A stretch of 64,000 nt of DNA from Volvox africanus (GCA_030268105.1 BSDZ01000116.1:1054001-1118000); one strand, 5' to 3'; shown: positions 27,301 through 39,281, counted from the first letter of the stretch. The notes: generated by a model from the letters alone, not told the origin. Numbers and translations: made by a program.

Positions 27301-29070
27301 GAGTCTCTGCGCAACAAGTGCTACACTACAGCGAGCACCTGATGATGAGAAGGAGGAGGACATCCCTACGATTTAACTGCTGTTAAGGGTTCCGTCAAAA
27401 CCTTTCACACTGTTAACATATTTGCTGGAACGTTCTTCCACGTTTGCTCATGTCTGCCCATTCTCTTTCCAGTTACCCCCCCAGTGGTGAAGTACTTCTC
27501 CTAGACTGAAGCAACAGAGGGCCATCTGAACAGAAGCGTTATGATGTGAAAACCCAAAAAGGACCCCAGCCATCGTCCCCTTGCTTTCCCCCTCCCCCTT
27601 CCCTCTCCCCCCGGACTAAAACACACACAACTCCGAACGAGCCCGCCCCGCCACCCACTTTGCAGGCGGCCTCAGTGAGCACCGGAAGTCGCCATCGATG
27701 AGCGGCAGCAGCAGCACATAAGGCCCTGCCACCGCCATCTCCGCCAGCAGGAATTGCGTCTCCGGCGGCAACGCCCAGGTGGATGTTCGCCACTCAGGGG
27801 TCATCCACCACAGCTTATTGCGGGCGCACGCAAGCAAGCGCATGAAGTTGAGCTGCGGGATTGCGGATTCCCCAGGGCAGTCAGTGAGACGACGAAGGAG
27901 CCGCAGGAAAGGACATAAGGAAATGTGGGCTATCCCCTTTTTGGAGGAGGGAGCTAGGCGCGTGTGATTGCAAAAAGATCAATTGAAAAGGGTGGGAAGG
28001 GGATAAGGGTCGGAGCCGGGGTTTGTTTCAATTTAAGTCTTCAGGGGGTCGGTTGCCATCTTCCATCTTCGACCCTCACAGTGGTTGGTGATTGTATCCC
28101 TCAGCAGCAATACGAGAACTTGTTGTTTCTTTGTCGTCCATTTCCCCTCCGCCCCTACCCTTCCTTTCCCGTCCGGCCCTCAACTTCCTTTCCCCCTCCG
28201 CCCCTCCCCTTCCTCTCCCCCTCCGCCCCTCCCCTTCCTTTCCCCCTCCGCCTCATCCTCAACCTGAACCCTCACCTGTCCAATCACCACGTCCAGCAAA
28301 TCCGTGGGCCCAACGGGACTGGTCAGACCCAGCACCACTCCACCGCTATGTGACACGTCCAGGTTCGCGGCCGCATTCTTATGCAGCATGTCTACAACCA
28401 CCTGAAGGCCGTCGAAGTAGGGGCTGGTGTGTGAGTGTGTGTGTGAGAGAGTGAGTGAGTGAGTGAGGGGTGTCAGTAAGTGTCAGTGTGCGTGTGTGTG
28501 TGGGGTCCCCACCCTCTCATGTCCTCCCCCATCTCTTTCCCCTCACCTCTCCTGCCCCCCACCCAACTCATTGCGGTAACGGCCTCACAAAATCCGTCCC
28601 CCGGCCCCACTAGCACCATCCGTCGCTGCTGTACCCACTACCCCACATGTTCCATCCGCGCAAACTGGCCCCTCTGGCCGTGTGGACTGTCTTGAGTCTG
28701 TCTGGTCTTGGATCGCTGCCCCTCCCTCAAATCCACTGGTCTGCTTCCAGGTTCAATCCTGATCCTCTCAGGCCTTAGCCCGCAGCTTGGGTTCTTATCG
28801 CCTTGACAACCTCGCGCTCCCGTTAGCCTCAGCACCTAGGCCCCTCGTATTCTCCCCTTTTTCCCCACCCCGTCGACGCACCGTGTAGTCCAGGTCCGGT
28901 GCCACCACGGCCCCCTGCGCCATCGTCAGATGGATGCACGACGGCGAAACCGCCCCATTCCCCAGCGACTGCGACTGCGGCTGCGGCAAATGAATGCCAA
29001 TGCCACTGTTGGCGGCGACCATGGCGGCTACCGCCTGCTGAGCCTCCGGACCTCTGTGTGCGCCAACCAT
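12354..29070 (-). CDS. GH36 raffinose synthase / seed-imbibition type alpha-galactosidase
   Basis: Acts on raffinose-family or galactinol-type alpha-galactosides, by family. Exons (sense order): 28882..29070, 28276..28401, 27659..27852, 20112..20445, 19263..19364, 18880..18952, 17975..18421, 17145..17316, 16534..16727, 16179..16292, 15659..15788, 14796..14975, 14236..14410, 13888..14010, 13266..13412, 12354..12881. All phases agree, giving 1075 residues against roughly 750-800 in plant homologues. Landmarks: KLWWMTPEW (from about residue 118), [10 protein letters not shown] (240-249), LLIIDDGWQ (ends 281), [15 protein letters not shown], catalytic nucleophile in GVKVDCQ (Asp640), acid/base in [11 protein letters not shown] (Asp703/704), [32 protein letters not shown] and [15 protein letters not shown] roughly 210-residue insertion (282-490) contains a hydrophobic helix. 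The third intron (20446..27658) encloses MAD1. The ATG at 29070 is the first in-frame one seen, but upstream sequence is open, so the start is uncertain. Raffinose synthase cannot be told from alkaline alpha-galactosidase by eye. Confidence 0.93.
15237..15362. repeat. TGTATG microsatellite in a GH36 intron
   Basis: About 125 bases of TGTATG/TGTG repeats lie between the exons 14796..14975 and 15659..15788. Reading frames of alternating Cys/Val or His/Thr over it are artefacts of the repeat. Confidence 0.9.
19135..19260. repeat. ACATAC microsatellite next to a GH36 splice donor
   Basis: An ACATAC/ACAC repeat array ends directly at the donor of the exon 19263..19364, so on the GH36 sense strand the intron begins with GT-rich repeat. 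Confidence 0.85.
19755..19822. repeat. Perfect 34-bp tandem duplication in a GH36 intron
   Basis: Two identical 34-base copies (19755-19788 and 19789-19822) lie side by side. The sequence just before them, GGGTTGTGCGAATGGACG, also occurs near 14060 in another intron of the same gene, which suggests a small intronic repeat shared between the two. Confidence 0.9.
20751..26853 (+). CDS. MAD1: Spindle assembly checkpoint protein Mad1
   Basis: Kinetochore/nuclear-pore coiled-coil protein that recruits and templates Mad2 in the mitotic checkpoint. Thirteen exons: 20751..20881, 20964..21024, 21130..21240, 21651..21791, 22096..22296, 22622..23095, 23642..23785, 24234..24536, 24807..24968, 25296..25578, 25870..26071, 26249..26389, 26694..26853. 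All phases agree; 837 residues (human about 718). Residues about 60-580 are mostly Ala/Glu/Arg-rich heptads (coiled coil). [17 protein letters not shown] (from about 589) matches the Mad2-interaction motif region. [11 protein letters not shown] carries the RLK motif (725-727) used for Bub1 binding. The C-terminal RWD-like domain reads [15 protein letters not shown], then [15 protein letters not shown], and ends NFQKQTQC. Introns 9 and 12 use GC donors. The whole gene sits within a GH36 intron on the other strand. An ATG at 20751 starts exon 1; the N-terminal residues are not conserved enough to confirm it. Confidence 0.94.
23266..23352. repeat. Direct repeat in MAD1 intron 6
   Basis: A roughly 26-base unit containing TGATGATCTTTTTTGGATCC occurs twice, separated by a T-rich spacer. 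It is intronic and non-coding. Confidence 0.75.
27035..27039 (+). terminator. Probable polyadenylation signal TGTAA for MAD1
   Basis: It lies 182 bases after the MAD1 stop. If used, the MAD1 transcript ends near 27.05 kb, about 600 bases short of the next GH36 exon, so MAD1 remains wholly intronic. Confidence 0.6.
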
Positions 29071-30832
29071 GATGTGTCTACCACCGCTGGGTGCTGCTGT
29101 TACTGCTGGAGCGGGGGTCAGAGGCGAAGAGGAAAATGACGGAACCGAAGACGGAGCCGAGGAAGAGGCACCTGACAGGCCTGCGTGGTGCGACACGTGA
29201 TATGGCGACGGAGGGAAGGAAGGAAGAATCGATTGATCGTTTACGCAGGGATAGGTTGATGGTTGGCCCCCGCTGAGATGAGGGAAGTGCTCTTGACAGC
29301 TCTGCGAAGACGGTGTTTCTGAAAGATGGGAAACTTGTATCCAGCTTCAGTAAGGCCACTCAGGCAAAGCATGAGTGAAATGCAATTCAGAATGGGACTA
29401 GGTAATCGTCATGGCTCATATGGTACCAGAACCATGGAATGTTTCCATAACGTATACCAGGTAGAATCCCGAAAGACTGATGTGTGTGATGTATGGATTG
29501 AATAGAAAGGAATTATGAGTCTTGGCGTGTAACGTTTAGGGACGAAGCGGCGTGCTGCATTCCGGGTTGCGGACATGTCTCGGAATCGCTGTTCCAACTC
29601 TTTTATAAACAAAATCTGACGCCCTCTTGCATCATTTTCGCACCTTTACTAGCCAGACGCAGCAGCTTGTGCTTCGCAGGGCGGCCTGTCATGCCAAGCT
29701 GAGCCTGCCAAACTGGTCGATACAGCTGCCGTGACGTAGACGCCGCGGGCAGCAAAAAAGCTGTGGCTTGGAAGCTGCACAAGCAAGCCAACTCGATTTG
29801 GTATCTGCTAAACACACTGATTACGCCAGCTTGCATAACATGGCGTTTGGCCCCGACCGAGTATAACTCGTATATGCAAGTTACATCTATATATAAACCA
29901 CCAACTTAATTTGCCAGTTTAATATATACATGAACAAAAATTATTGTTTTACATGTGCAAAAGGCAGCATCTTGAGGCTCGACCGACACGACTAAACAAC
30001 CAGCCCTTGGTAATGCCACAAACAGGAGCACCTGACATCATGATGACAATGCTTCACATGTAAATTAAGCTTTGTAATACTTAAGAATATGGGATTGTCG
30101 TGTTTCCGACCCGTGGGTAATGAAAGTTCGTTGCCCACGGACCAAAGCGCACCTTGTCTTTGGTGATCCCAAGCGCAGCTGTTGAATCTTTCTTCCAAGA
30201 CTAGTGCTGGTCCACTTCGCGTGCATCGGCATTTAGTAGCTCCCTTCGTCCCGGCTTGCTCCCAGGCTCCTGTTACTTCATAACTGGCATGCCACTGAAT
30301 TATTAATAGCAAACCAAGTATGTTGGATTTGGGTCTTTCCAATGGGATAATAGGAAAGCCTATTTTGTGTTGTAGCGACCGACTGCGGCTGGCAACCCGT
30401 GCGGGACTTGACCTTATTTAAACAGAAGGAAATAAGATTGTGTGATTTCAGCTCAAATTTCCAACATTTCTCAGAGCAGAATATGCATCGTTGCAATCCG
30501 GCACGGGGTAAAAGAATGGTGCGTCATCTTGTCGTAAAAATGGGTTGGTCATCCCGGCTCACGAAAGCTAGCGACCAATCTTAATGGCTCCTCTGTTACG
30601 GGACGTAATATATACTTGCGTAGGGGCCTCAGCAGGATTCCCAAGCTATACATTTATCATTTAGGTTGACAGTTTGGGTACAACCACCAAGATTGATTTG
30701 AAACGTTTTGGCACCGGCAGTTTATTCTGTCTTTCATGGGAAAAATGTTTATATAAAGGAATGAAAGCCTGACGGCAAAGGGTGCGCAAGGGCCGCGCGC
30801 CGTGACACCTTTGGCCCCGATTCTTTGCGGCA
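29071..30832. other. Divergent promoter region between GH36 and BBS8
   Basis: These 1.8 kb separate two head-to-head genes and should hold both promoters. The first 130 bases to the left of about 29.2 kb may still be GH36 coding, because the reading frame stays open. No other gene, RNA or repeat is recognised. Confidence 0.5.
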
Positions 30833-33800
30833 ATGCAGCAGCAGGCTCATGCGCAGGGTATTAATCCCGTCTGGCTAGCACAAAGTCGGCTGAGGCGACG
30901 AAAGTTTGACTCATGCATAGAGGTCTGCACCGGCGTTTTGGAGAAAAATCCTTATGATCAGGTGTGCGATGCATCAATGCACTTGATATCAAAATTAAAC
31001 TGAGCTCATCATACGCTGGGTATCAGTCCTCTGCATCACATGTACCTTATCAGACGATAGCATATCCCTGTGTCGCCAGGCTGTATGGTACCTTAAGACT
31101 CGCGCGCTCACTCTTAAGAACTGGATCGATGATCTGGAGTTTGAGGAGGAGGTAAGCTTAGCTGGCGAATAGGCGCAAACTGACACGATGGCAACATTTC
31201 GTCTCCTTCTTTGACTAACGCGTATCCCGCTTTGTGCAGCTTGTGGATTAGACACGCCCGGTGCAAGTCCAGTCAGAGACGCTTAGTGCCTTAAACGGCC
31301 ATTTCGCGCCCACAACCCTGTCTCCCTCCTGCCTTTCTGGCCTTCCGTCGTAGCCCAACCCAGCTAGCCAATACCTCCCGACCCATCGGCGTAGGATCTT
31401 ATGACCAGTTCCTTCATTTCCTGTCTCCCTCCTCATCTGCTCAAATGCCGCAGTATACTCAAATGCCGCAGTGTCCTCAAATGTCCAGCACTCCGTTTGT
31501 GATGCGGGGTGCAGTGGACTGGGGCACTTAGGCTGCTGTTCTTCCCCCAACGCTGCTCCCTGTGGACGCAATGCATTTTATAGAACCCGAAAGAGAAGGC
31601 CTCAACGTGCCCCCCCTCCATCCCCGCGTGGGCTGGCCCTTTCCACACAAACAAACAAACACACACACGAACGCACATGCACGCACACATGTGCACGCAC
31701 AAACACACACAAATACACACACACGAACGCAAATCAACAGAAAATAAGAAAACAGACGTAGAGTTCGAAGATCATCTGAGAGCATCTGTCTCTTTTGAAT
31801 GTGCACGTTCCTCAACCCTGTCCTTTGGGCTGTGCGGTCACCTGACTCCTGCGGGGAACCTCGCCCAATATGCATCATCATCATCACAAAGCATCCTCAC
31901 AGCATCACAGCATCACAAGGCATCCTCACAGCATCACACAGCATCAGCATCACAGCATGATGTACCTGTGTGTGACGCCTACTTCCTCCATCCCCTGCTC
32001 TCTCGTTACACAACCTTTCCGCGTCAACACCTTTCCCTATCCCACCCTCCGCCCCGGGTTTACGTCCATTATACCCTCCTCATATAACCATCATGCCTAG
32101 CTTGACTTTCATATCTCCTGTTTCCTTCCCGATCCTTCCCAATCCTTCCCGACACCTCCGCCCTCATAAGCCTCAGTGCCGGTGATGAACACCCATCCCT
32201 CGCTCCCCCTGGCAACCCCCTGGCCCCCTTTTTCCCCCGCCGTCCAATCGCTTCCTCGGCAAAGGGCGTTGCGGATATGCTGATGGACGAGCACCAGGTG
32301 GCGCAGGTGCCACGACCGGGGACCTCCTTATCTCGACCCCTGACCAGTGCTTCCGGATCGGTGAGGGTGTGTTCCATTTGCAAAGGAGAAAGGGCGGAGG
32401 GGGTTCGGAGTTGGGGAGTAGTGGGGAAATCGGGGTGGGCGGATTGGGGGAACCCGGGAGGGGGGTTCGGTCCCGAGAAACACGGGCTGGCTGTAGTGAG
32501 AAACATCTCAGGGTAGCAAACGCGGGAGGGTTGTTGGTGTTGCGCTCTTTCCTCTTCCTTTCCTATATGTTTTCATATAGATCAATAATAGGATGTGGAC
32601 AGCGCTCTTAACAATTTGTTTGGGAGCAAGGTTAAGCTAATAAGTAAGAAACATATATATATATATATATATATATAACCCTATATATATGTTTCTTACT
32701 TATTAGCTAACCTTGCTTCCAAACAAATTGTTAAGAGCGCTGTTCCATATCGTGAAATTGATCCCCTATATATATGTTCTTGTTATACACTAAAATGTAT
32801 AATATAACAATACAATACAATATAATAAGTTTTCTTTCGTTACAACATTGCGGTGGAAAGATGTTTCGTTCGTCCCTCACGGCTGCCACCCTTCCCTCTA
32901 CGGATCACGTATCTCATCTACTCTGCCTCGTCGCCTTGCCGCGCAGATACTCATCTGGCCCTGTATACTTATTGGTTTACTGTTTATTGGTTCGCTGTTT
33001 AATCGGTCTTAATTACTTTATTATCTGATCAGGATTAATAAATTAATTGCAATTATTTAATACTTTAATACAAATAAGTTCCCCCCGGTTAAAACTTTGG
33101 TGGATGCTTTTTCGTCTGACACGGGGATTGAGGAGATTGGGAGACCAATCCAATCCAGCGCTGCCCCCTTCCCCCACCTGCCACTCCAGGGAGCCCCCAG
33201 TCAGGCCGTTCGGCCGATGACAGGGAGCGGCCGGCCGCTGACAGGCTTTGCGCGACCTGGCACCAGCACCCGCCCCACCACCTCCTCCTCCGGCAGAATG
33301 GGCACCGCCAACCTGCAGCAGGCGCTAAGGACAGCCAAGCCGGGCACCGCGAGGCCCGTGACTACCTCCGGCAGGTGTGTCCGTGTGTGTATGTGTGTGT
33401 GTTTGAGAGAGTGTTTGAGAGTGTGTGTGTGCGTGTGAGAGAGAGAGATTGTGTGTGTGTATGTGAGAGAGGGGGGGAGCTGGAGCATGGGGGGGGGATG
33501 GAAGGAAACACAGACCCGGATCCAAAGAATTTCAAGATTCGGAACCAGGAAAGGAACAGCGAAACTGACGACAAGGCCCGGGAGGGGAGTACAATGCAAA
33601 CAAGCGTACGAAAGGTTGTAGCATCCTGGTGTGAGCTTTGCTGTGCTGTGCTGTGCTGTGCTTTGAGGACTATTCCTTTCCCCGGAATTGAGACCGCAGG
33701 TTCGTGCGTCTGGGAACCGCTAGCCTGGCCTCCGAGCCTGGCGGGCCCTTCATCAACGTGGAACGCCTCGACCTGCGGAAGTACGCCGCGAGGCCGTTGC

Positions 33801-34321
33801 TGGCACGAGTGCTGTGTGATTACCTCATTTACACGGAGCATAATATGAAGAGAGCGCTGGAGCTGTGTGCACTTGCCACTCAGGCGGCAGAATACCAGGT
33901 AGGGGGGAGAGAGGAAACGGAGGGACAGGCGTAGGAAAACGGCTGTGATCTGAATGACGCCTGCAGGCTGAATACATATCCAAAGTGTAATATTTTACGA
34001 GTATACATCTTTCTCTCTATATATATATGTGTGTGTGTGTGTAGGATAGGGGGGTACATCACCCGTGGCCACTAACCTGGCAGTCCCTACCTTCCCCGGT
34101 GTTTCGGGGCACCCTCATCCAGTCTCCCATGCTGACTTCTCCGAAATCAGTGGTTTTCCCAGGTTCAGCACCCACCACCAGCATCCAGCGGAATCTGCCG
34201 AATCAACTAAGGCGTCAACTCCGCTACTGGTTAGCTCGCAGGTCACTTTAATTGGGATCGTCACCGTCCATCGACATGGGGGCACCCTGCCCTTAACTTT
34301 GGGTCTTTGGCCCGCTCTCAG

Positions 34322-34369
<48 letters not shown>

Positions 34370-37300
34370 GTACTCCTAAGTTCAATATAGCTGTATACAA
34401 TATACAGTAATATATATATATAATGCTATATACAGCTGTATATAGCTATATTAATCTTTATATGGGTATATAGAGTTTTAGGAGTACAAGGTTAAGTTAA
34501 TCCGAGAAAATCGAGATATAGTATTGGCGTTACTGATGATTACGTAATGTAGTTCAACTTTGACTTCGATACTGATTTGACATTTATTTGCCCAAATTCT
34601 TTTCTTATTATTATGAAGCAGCATCTCAAAATACATGCCTTTGTGCAAAACCCCTGAAACACTAAACACTAAACTCAGTGGCGGCGCCGCCACACAGTTC
34701 ATCGTTTGTCGAAACCCGTATATGCTCGCAAGGACTCTTCTTGTCGTGCAGACCGAGAGGGTCAACGATGATGACATTAACAGAACACCCCTGCATGCAG
34801 TCACCCCTCCCTGCCACATTCCGTCTTGGGACTCCTGTGTCTTAGGATTGGTGGTGGAAAGCCCGGCTGGGCAAGTGCTATTACCAGCTAGGCTTGCTGC
34901 GCGACGGGGAGCGGCAATTTAAGAGCGCGCTGGGGCAGGGCCAGGCCTCCAGCGCGGCGGGGGGCAGCAGAGACGGCGTGGCAGTGGTGGCGGGCGTGGG
35001 ACCGACCGCCAATGGCCTTAACGGTGGCGCTGTCATGATCAGCTGCGTGCTGGAGCTTTGCAAGATATACTTGAGAATGGATCAGGTGGGGGCTGGGGGG
35101 GATGTGGTGTTGTGTAACACCCGTGTAACACCCGTTCATGTACATATGTATGTACCGTTTCTGGGTTTTGTCAGTGACTGCACTCGCACCCTGTTTTACC
35201 TACCCGTAGTAGCAGTAGTAGTAGCAACTATTCATTACTCATTTCACTCGCGAAATCTTGTTCTCAGCCCGTATTATCAAACTTCCATCATTAAGATTTC
35301 CTTCCGTTTTTTTGGTTTTAGGGTTTTAACACTCGGAGTTGTAACCCTTTTGCTGTCCCCCCCCTTCCCCCGTCCTTCCCCAAACACACACACATTCACA
35401 CATTCACACATACGCAAACATCGTGCCCCACTGCAACCTCCGGTAAGCCAAATACGGCACTGGAGCACTACACCTCGGCCCTCGGAGCACATCCGGGGGA
35501 CTCCTCCCTGTTGCTGGGCGTGGCGAGGGTGTACGACGCACTCGGCGACGCCGACAAGGCGGTGTCCTTTTACAAGAACGTGCTGTTTCACGACGCATCC
35601 AATGTGGAGGCCATAGCTTGCCTGGCAGCGCACCATTTCTATACAGACCAGCCAGAAATCGCGCTGAGGTGGGATGGAGTACTGGATTGTGTACGGGGTT
35701 AGATTTGAGGGTTTTAGGGTTTAAACCCTAATAACCATTTGGCCGACGTCAGCCATCATCCGACATTCACGGTTATTCCTTGTTCCCTCAGTATCAGCAC
35801 CGGGATTCGTTTTATTCGGCTTTCCCTCTTTGAAACCCCCCTCTTTTTACCCCAAAACTCCAAAACCCTAAACCCTCCCATTCCCACTCCCGGTTTCGAA
35901 ACGTTTGGTGGGGTGGTGGTGGGGTGGGGCGCATGGAGGGCAGGTTGCTAACACACAGGCCTGCACCTGAAGACATGCTGGTTGACGGGGTTTTATTCCT
36001 CCATTAGCCCTCCCTAACAGCCAGCCAGCCAGCCAACCAGCCTCCCCGCCAGGCTGCCTGTCCTCCAGCCACGATGAGTTACAGCGAGCAGCGAGCAGCT
36101 CTGGCAGTGTGGCAGGGCTCCGTCCAACAGGTTGATGGTTAGCGGTTAGTAGTCGATAGTAATCTATCATCATCTCTCTCTCTTTCTTTCTATCTTTCTC
36201 TTTCTTTCTTTCTATCGTTCTTTCTATCTACCTATCTATCTATTAATCTATCTATTAATCTATCTATACGGTGAAGAAGATTTTCACAACCCACCGACCG
36301 ACCAATTAACCAAACCGGTAACGCCCACCGACTGATAGGTTTCTTTCGACTATAGAAAGATTATTGGAAGCCCTCTCACCGCGTCTTATCGTGCCCTGTG
36401 TCGGACCCATCCGCGCTATCATCCGGAGTCCAGGTACTACCGCCGACTTCTACAGATGGGTGTCTGTAACGCCGAGCTCTGGAACAACCTGGGCCTCTGC
36501 TGCTTCTACGCATCGCAGGTGTTACCCGGGGTGGGCCGGGGTAAAGGAAGTCAGGGTTTAGGGGTTTGGGCTGTGTGCTTCTATCACCGCACCTAACTTC
36601 ACATCGTCATCATCACCACAGAACACAGCACAGCACAGCACAGCACAGCACCGTCATGTCTTTTCACCTACACCTGCATCTGTACTCCTGTAGCAACACC
36701 GCTATCACCATGCCGAAAATCACCATGCCAAATATCATAATGATCACTACCAATGCCACCACAACCACGACAACCTCGCGATTGCCATTACCATCACCAT
36801 TACCACCACAAATGCAATGGCAAATACAATCATCATAACCATAACCATCACGAGAATAACAATAGCAATAGAAAATACATTTCGTTCCTCATTCTTCGGT
36901 GCTGACCGTGCTGACGGTGCTGACGGAGTCGTTACCTAGTTCCACACTCAAAACGCATTTGCACCTTTGGACGGGTCTTCGGGTACCTCCAAAATGCCCG
37001 ATATTAGGGGGGATGTAACACACACATACACACACGCTTCTACCCCCAACTGTCCCTCCCGTCCCTCCCTGCCGGCCTCCCTCAACCTATCCCCCACTCC
37101 ATCCTCCCATCCCTCCATTAAATCTCCTCCCCCTTTTCTTCACTTATTTGTTGTCTTCCTCCGCCGCCTGACAACCTCCCTCTGCATATCTACATGTGCA
37201 GTACGACATGTGTTTGGGCTGCTTTGAGCGTGCGCTAGCGCTGGCGGATGATAACGCCCTGCCGGACGTATGGTATAACGTCGGCCAGACGGCAGTTGGC

Positions 37301-37392
37301 ATTGGGGACTTGGCCCTGGCCTATCAGGCATTCAAGGTAAGACGTCTCCAGAAATATTAATCTTTTAAAATTGTAGTAATGGTATAATAATT

Positions 37393-37446
<54 letters not shown>

Positions 37447-39192
37447 ATAATAATGAGAATATGTTATAATGCGGGCGACTTGCCTGGCAAGGACGAGCTC
37501 GGGGGAGGGGGAGGTAACCTCACCGGGCAACCGAAGCACAGCGCAAGAAGGGCGGGGGCCGAAGTTGTGAAAGTGTAGCAGCGGCGTCTGTAATTCTTTT
37601 TCCTTGTATAATATGGCAATATGGCAACTCCCCCCACTTCGTCTTGTATATTCGCCTTCCCCCCGCCCTCCACTCGCAACCCCACTCCCCACTCCCCCGT
37701 CGGCTTTGTGGACTAACTTGCGATCCAGCACCCGACCATGATGCAGTCATTCATTCATTCCCGTAACCATTATGTCACCGTTCTCTTACCCATAACTGTT
37801 TTGAAACCCTATAAGACGACGTTACAAGTCGTTGTTATTCCACTGGAATAACGAGGTGTTTAATTCCGCTGACCCCGTATTGGAGGGGGTTACTTTCCTG
37901 CCTCTCCAATACTCTTTTTCACTGGTCCAGTCACGCGGGCTACGAAATCGGTATTTACGCCCACTCCCCACCTCTACCCCGTCCACATCCTCAACCCAAC
38001 CCAACCCCTTTCCTCCTCTGCTTTCGGCATGACATCCAGATCGCCATCACCCTCAACCCCAACCACGCCGAGGCGCTAAACAACCTTGGCGTGCTCGAGT
38101 ACCGGAACGGTAACGATGACTCAGCAGCGGCTCTGTTTCGGTGAGTGTCAGAAACGCGCCATCGTTAGCGCGCCATGCGCATGATGTGCAAACCCGATGG
38201 TCTGGCGCATCGTGTGTGTATGTCACGGAGCAGGTTAGGCTTTCAAATTCATTTGTTTTTGGGATTTGGTTTTGGGATTTGAAGGCCCAGAATGGAAAAT
38301 GGATATCCCCTTCTCGCGCATTATGTCAGCCATGAAGTCGTCGTGCGGGGGAGGTGTATTATATTGTATTCTGAAAACCGGGGGTAGAAACCGTATGTTT
38401 ATTCGAATTTGGATGGGCAGAGGAAGGGAGGTTTTCACTGTTTATTTTTCATGACTTTTTATTACGATGTGTACGATGTGTGTATCCATTCCAATCTGTG
38501 CACATGTAGAGTGTAATACATAATAATACATATCGATGTGTCACTGCCGTCCGGACGTTGGTACGAGACGCCCATTCCTTTTACCCCACACGCAAATACA
38601 CATATACACGCAATCCAATCCCGGCCTCATGGGTCCAAGCGGGGCTTCCCTTCCCTCCCCTCCCCCATTGCCTCTCGCAGCTCCGGGCAGCGCGAGGGCA
38701 ACCACGTCTTCGAGGTCTTCTTCAATGGCGCGCTGGTGGCCTTCAAGGCTGGTGACTTCCAAGTCAGCTTCGAGCTGGTGCGTCCGCCGAGGGGGGGACA
38801 GCGGTCCAGGGAGGGTTTTAGTAAAGGCAGTGACCCGGTGCTGAGAATGACTGATACACATACACATACACACACACACATACACACAAATAGATTCATT
38901 AGAGAGAGACACACACAGAGGGAGACACAGAGGGAGACAGAGAAGAAGAGGAAGGAAGAGGGAGGGAAGGCGAGAGGAGAGCGGAGAGGAAGAGGAAGGG
39001 GGAGAGGCGTTAAGGGCCTTATCCGGAAGGGCGGCAACTGACCGGGGCGTCACAGTTTGAATGAGGCCCCCCTCCCCCCACCTGGGGCTCCGGGTCGCCT
39101 CGCAGGTCAACCAGGCCCTGCAGGCCTACCCCGAGCACACGGAGTCACATGAACTGCTTAAGCAGCTGAAGGCGCACTTCACTATGTTGTGA
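30833..39192 (+). CDS. BBS8: BBSome subunit BBS8 (TTC8)
   Basis: TPR subunit of the BBSome, the adaptor that moves membrane proteins out of cilia on IFT trains. Twelve exons: 30833..30961, 31080..31151, 32265..32360, 33190..33374, 33700..33898, 34846..35085, 35448..35668, 36434..36518, 37202..37336, 38040..38140, 38681..38777, 39106..39192. All phases agree; 548 residues, the normal length for the family. The N-terminus has RRRKFDSCIEVCTGVLEKNP and NWIDDLEFEEEG; next comes the BBS8-specific Arg/Pro/Gly/Thr region (VAQVPRPGTSL, AVRPMTGSGRPLTGFARPGT, GRFVRLGTASL). TPR repeats follow: WWWKARLGKCYYQLG, SNVEAIACLAAHHFYTDQPE, YYRRLLQMG, LWNNLGLCCFYASQYD, DVWYNVGQTAVGIGD and NHAEALNNLGVLEYRNG. The C-terminus is QLKAHFTML. 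Several introns carry repeats and hairpins. The acceptors of exons 3 and 7 (AAAG, TAAG) lack a preceding C/T but fit the phase. Confidence 0.96.
32599..32743. repeat. Long near-perfect inverted repeat (hairpin) in BBS8 intron 3
   Basis: Two arms of about 62 bases, starting ACAGCGCTCTTAACAATTTG and ending in its complement, differ by one base and one indel. They enclose an AT-repeat core with ACCCTATATATAT. No target-site duplication is obvious. It could be a foldback/MITE-like element or a hairpin RNA source. Confidence 0.85.
34044..34292. repeat. Dispersed 240-bp repeat, copy A (BBS8 intron 5)
   Basis: It starts GGATAGGGGGGTACA right after a GT run and ends at ATCGACATGGGGGCACCC. It is closely similar over its whole length to copy C at 62215 and more loosely to copy B at 55273. 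Confidence 0.85.
34366..34491. repeat. Palindromic element with 14-bp terminal inverted repeats (BBS8 intron 5)
   Basis: CCTTGTACTCCTAA at the left end is answered by its complement TTAGGAGTACAAGG at the right end. The interior is AT-rich and partly self-complementary, and an AT dinucleotide run abuts it on the left. Confidence 0.8.
37395..37444. repeat. ATG trinucleotide microsatellite (BBS8 intron 9)
   Basis: About 16 uninterrupted GAT/ATG units. Poly-Met or poly-His frames across it are not coding. Confidence 0.95.
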
Positions 39193-39222
39193 GAAGTGGA
39201 TGAAACTCTACTGGTGGATTGT

Positions 39223-39243
39223 GTGCCTGCCTGCCTGCCTGTC

Positions 39244-39279
<36 letters not shown>

Positions 39280-39281
39280 GG
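39223..39281. repeat. TGCC and ATGG repeats in the BBS8 3' UTR
   Basis: Short TGCC repeats followed by ATGG repeats begin about 30 bases after the BBS8 stop. A TGTAA signal at 39384-39388 would place them inside the transcribed 3' UTR. Confidence 0.75.

Noticed and set aside
28795..29196. Separate small gene upstream of the GH36 exons
   Set aside because: Its end (donor at 28882) joins in phase to 28401 and on to the KLWWM exon, so it is better read as the GH36 N-terminus.
31870..31960. CRISPR-like CATCACAGCAT repeats
   Set aside because: Units are short, irregular and contiguous without spacers; it is a simple intronic repeat in BBS8.
33360..33480. Extension of BBS8 exon 4 into a GT/GA-rich stretch
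   Set aside because: The donor at 33374 in phase 2 joins exactly to 33700 and restores the GRFVRLGTASL signature.
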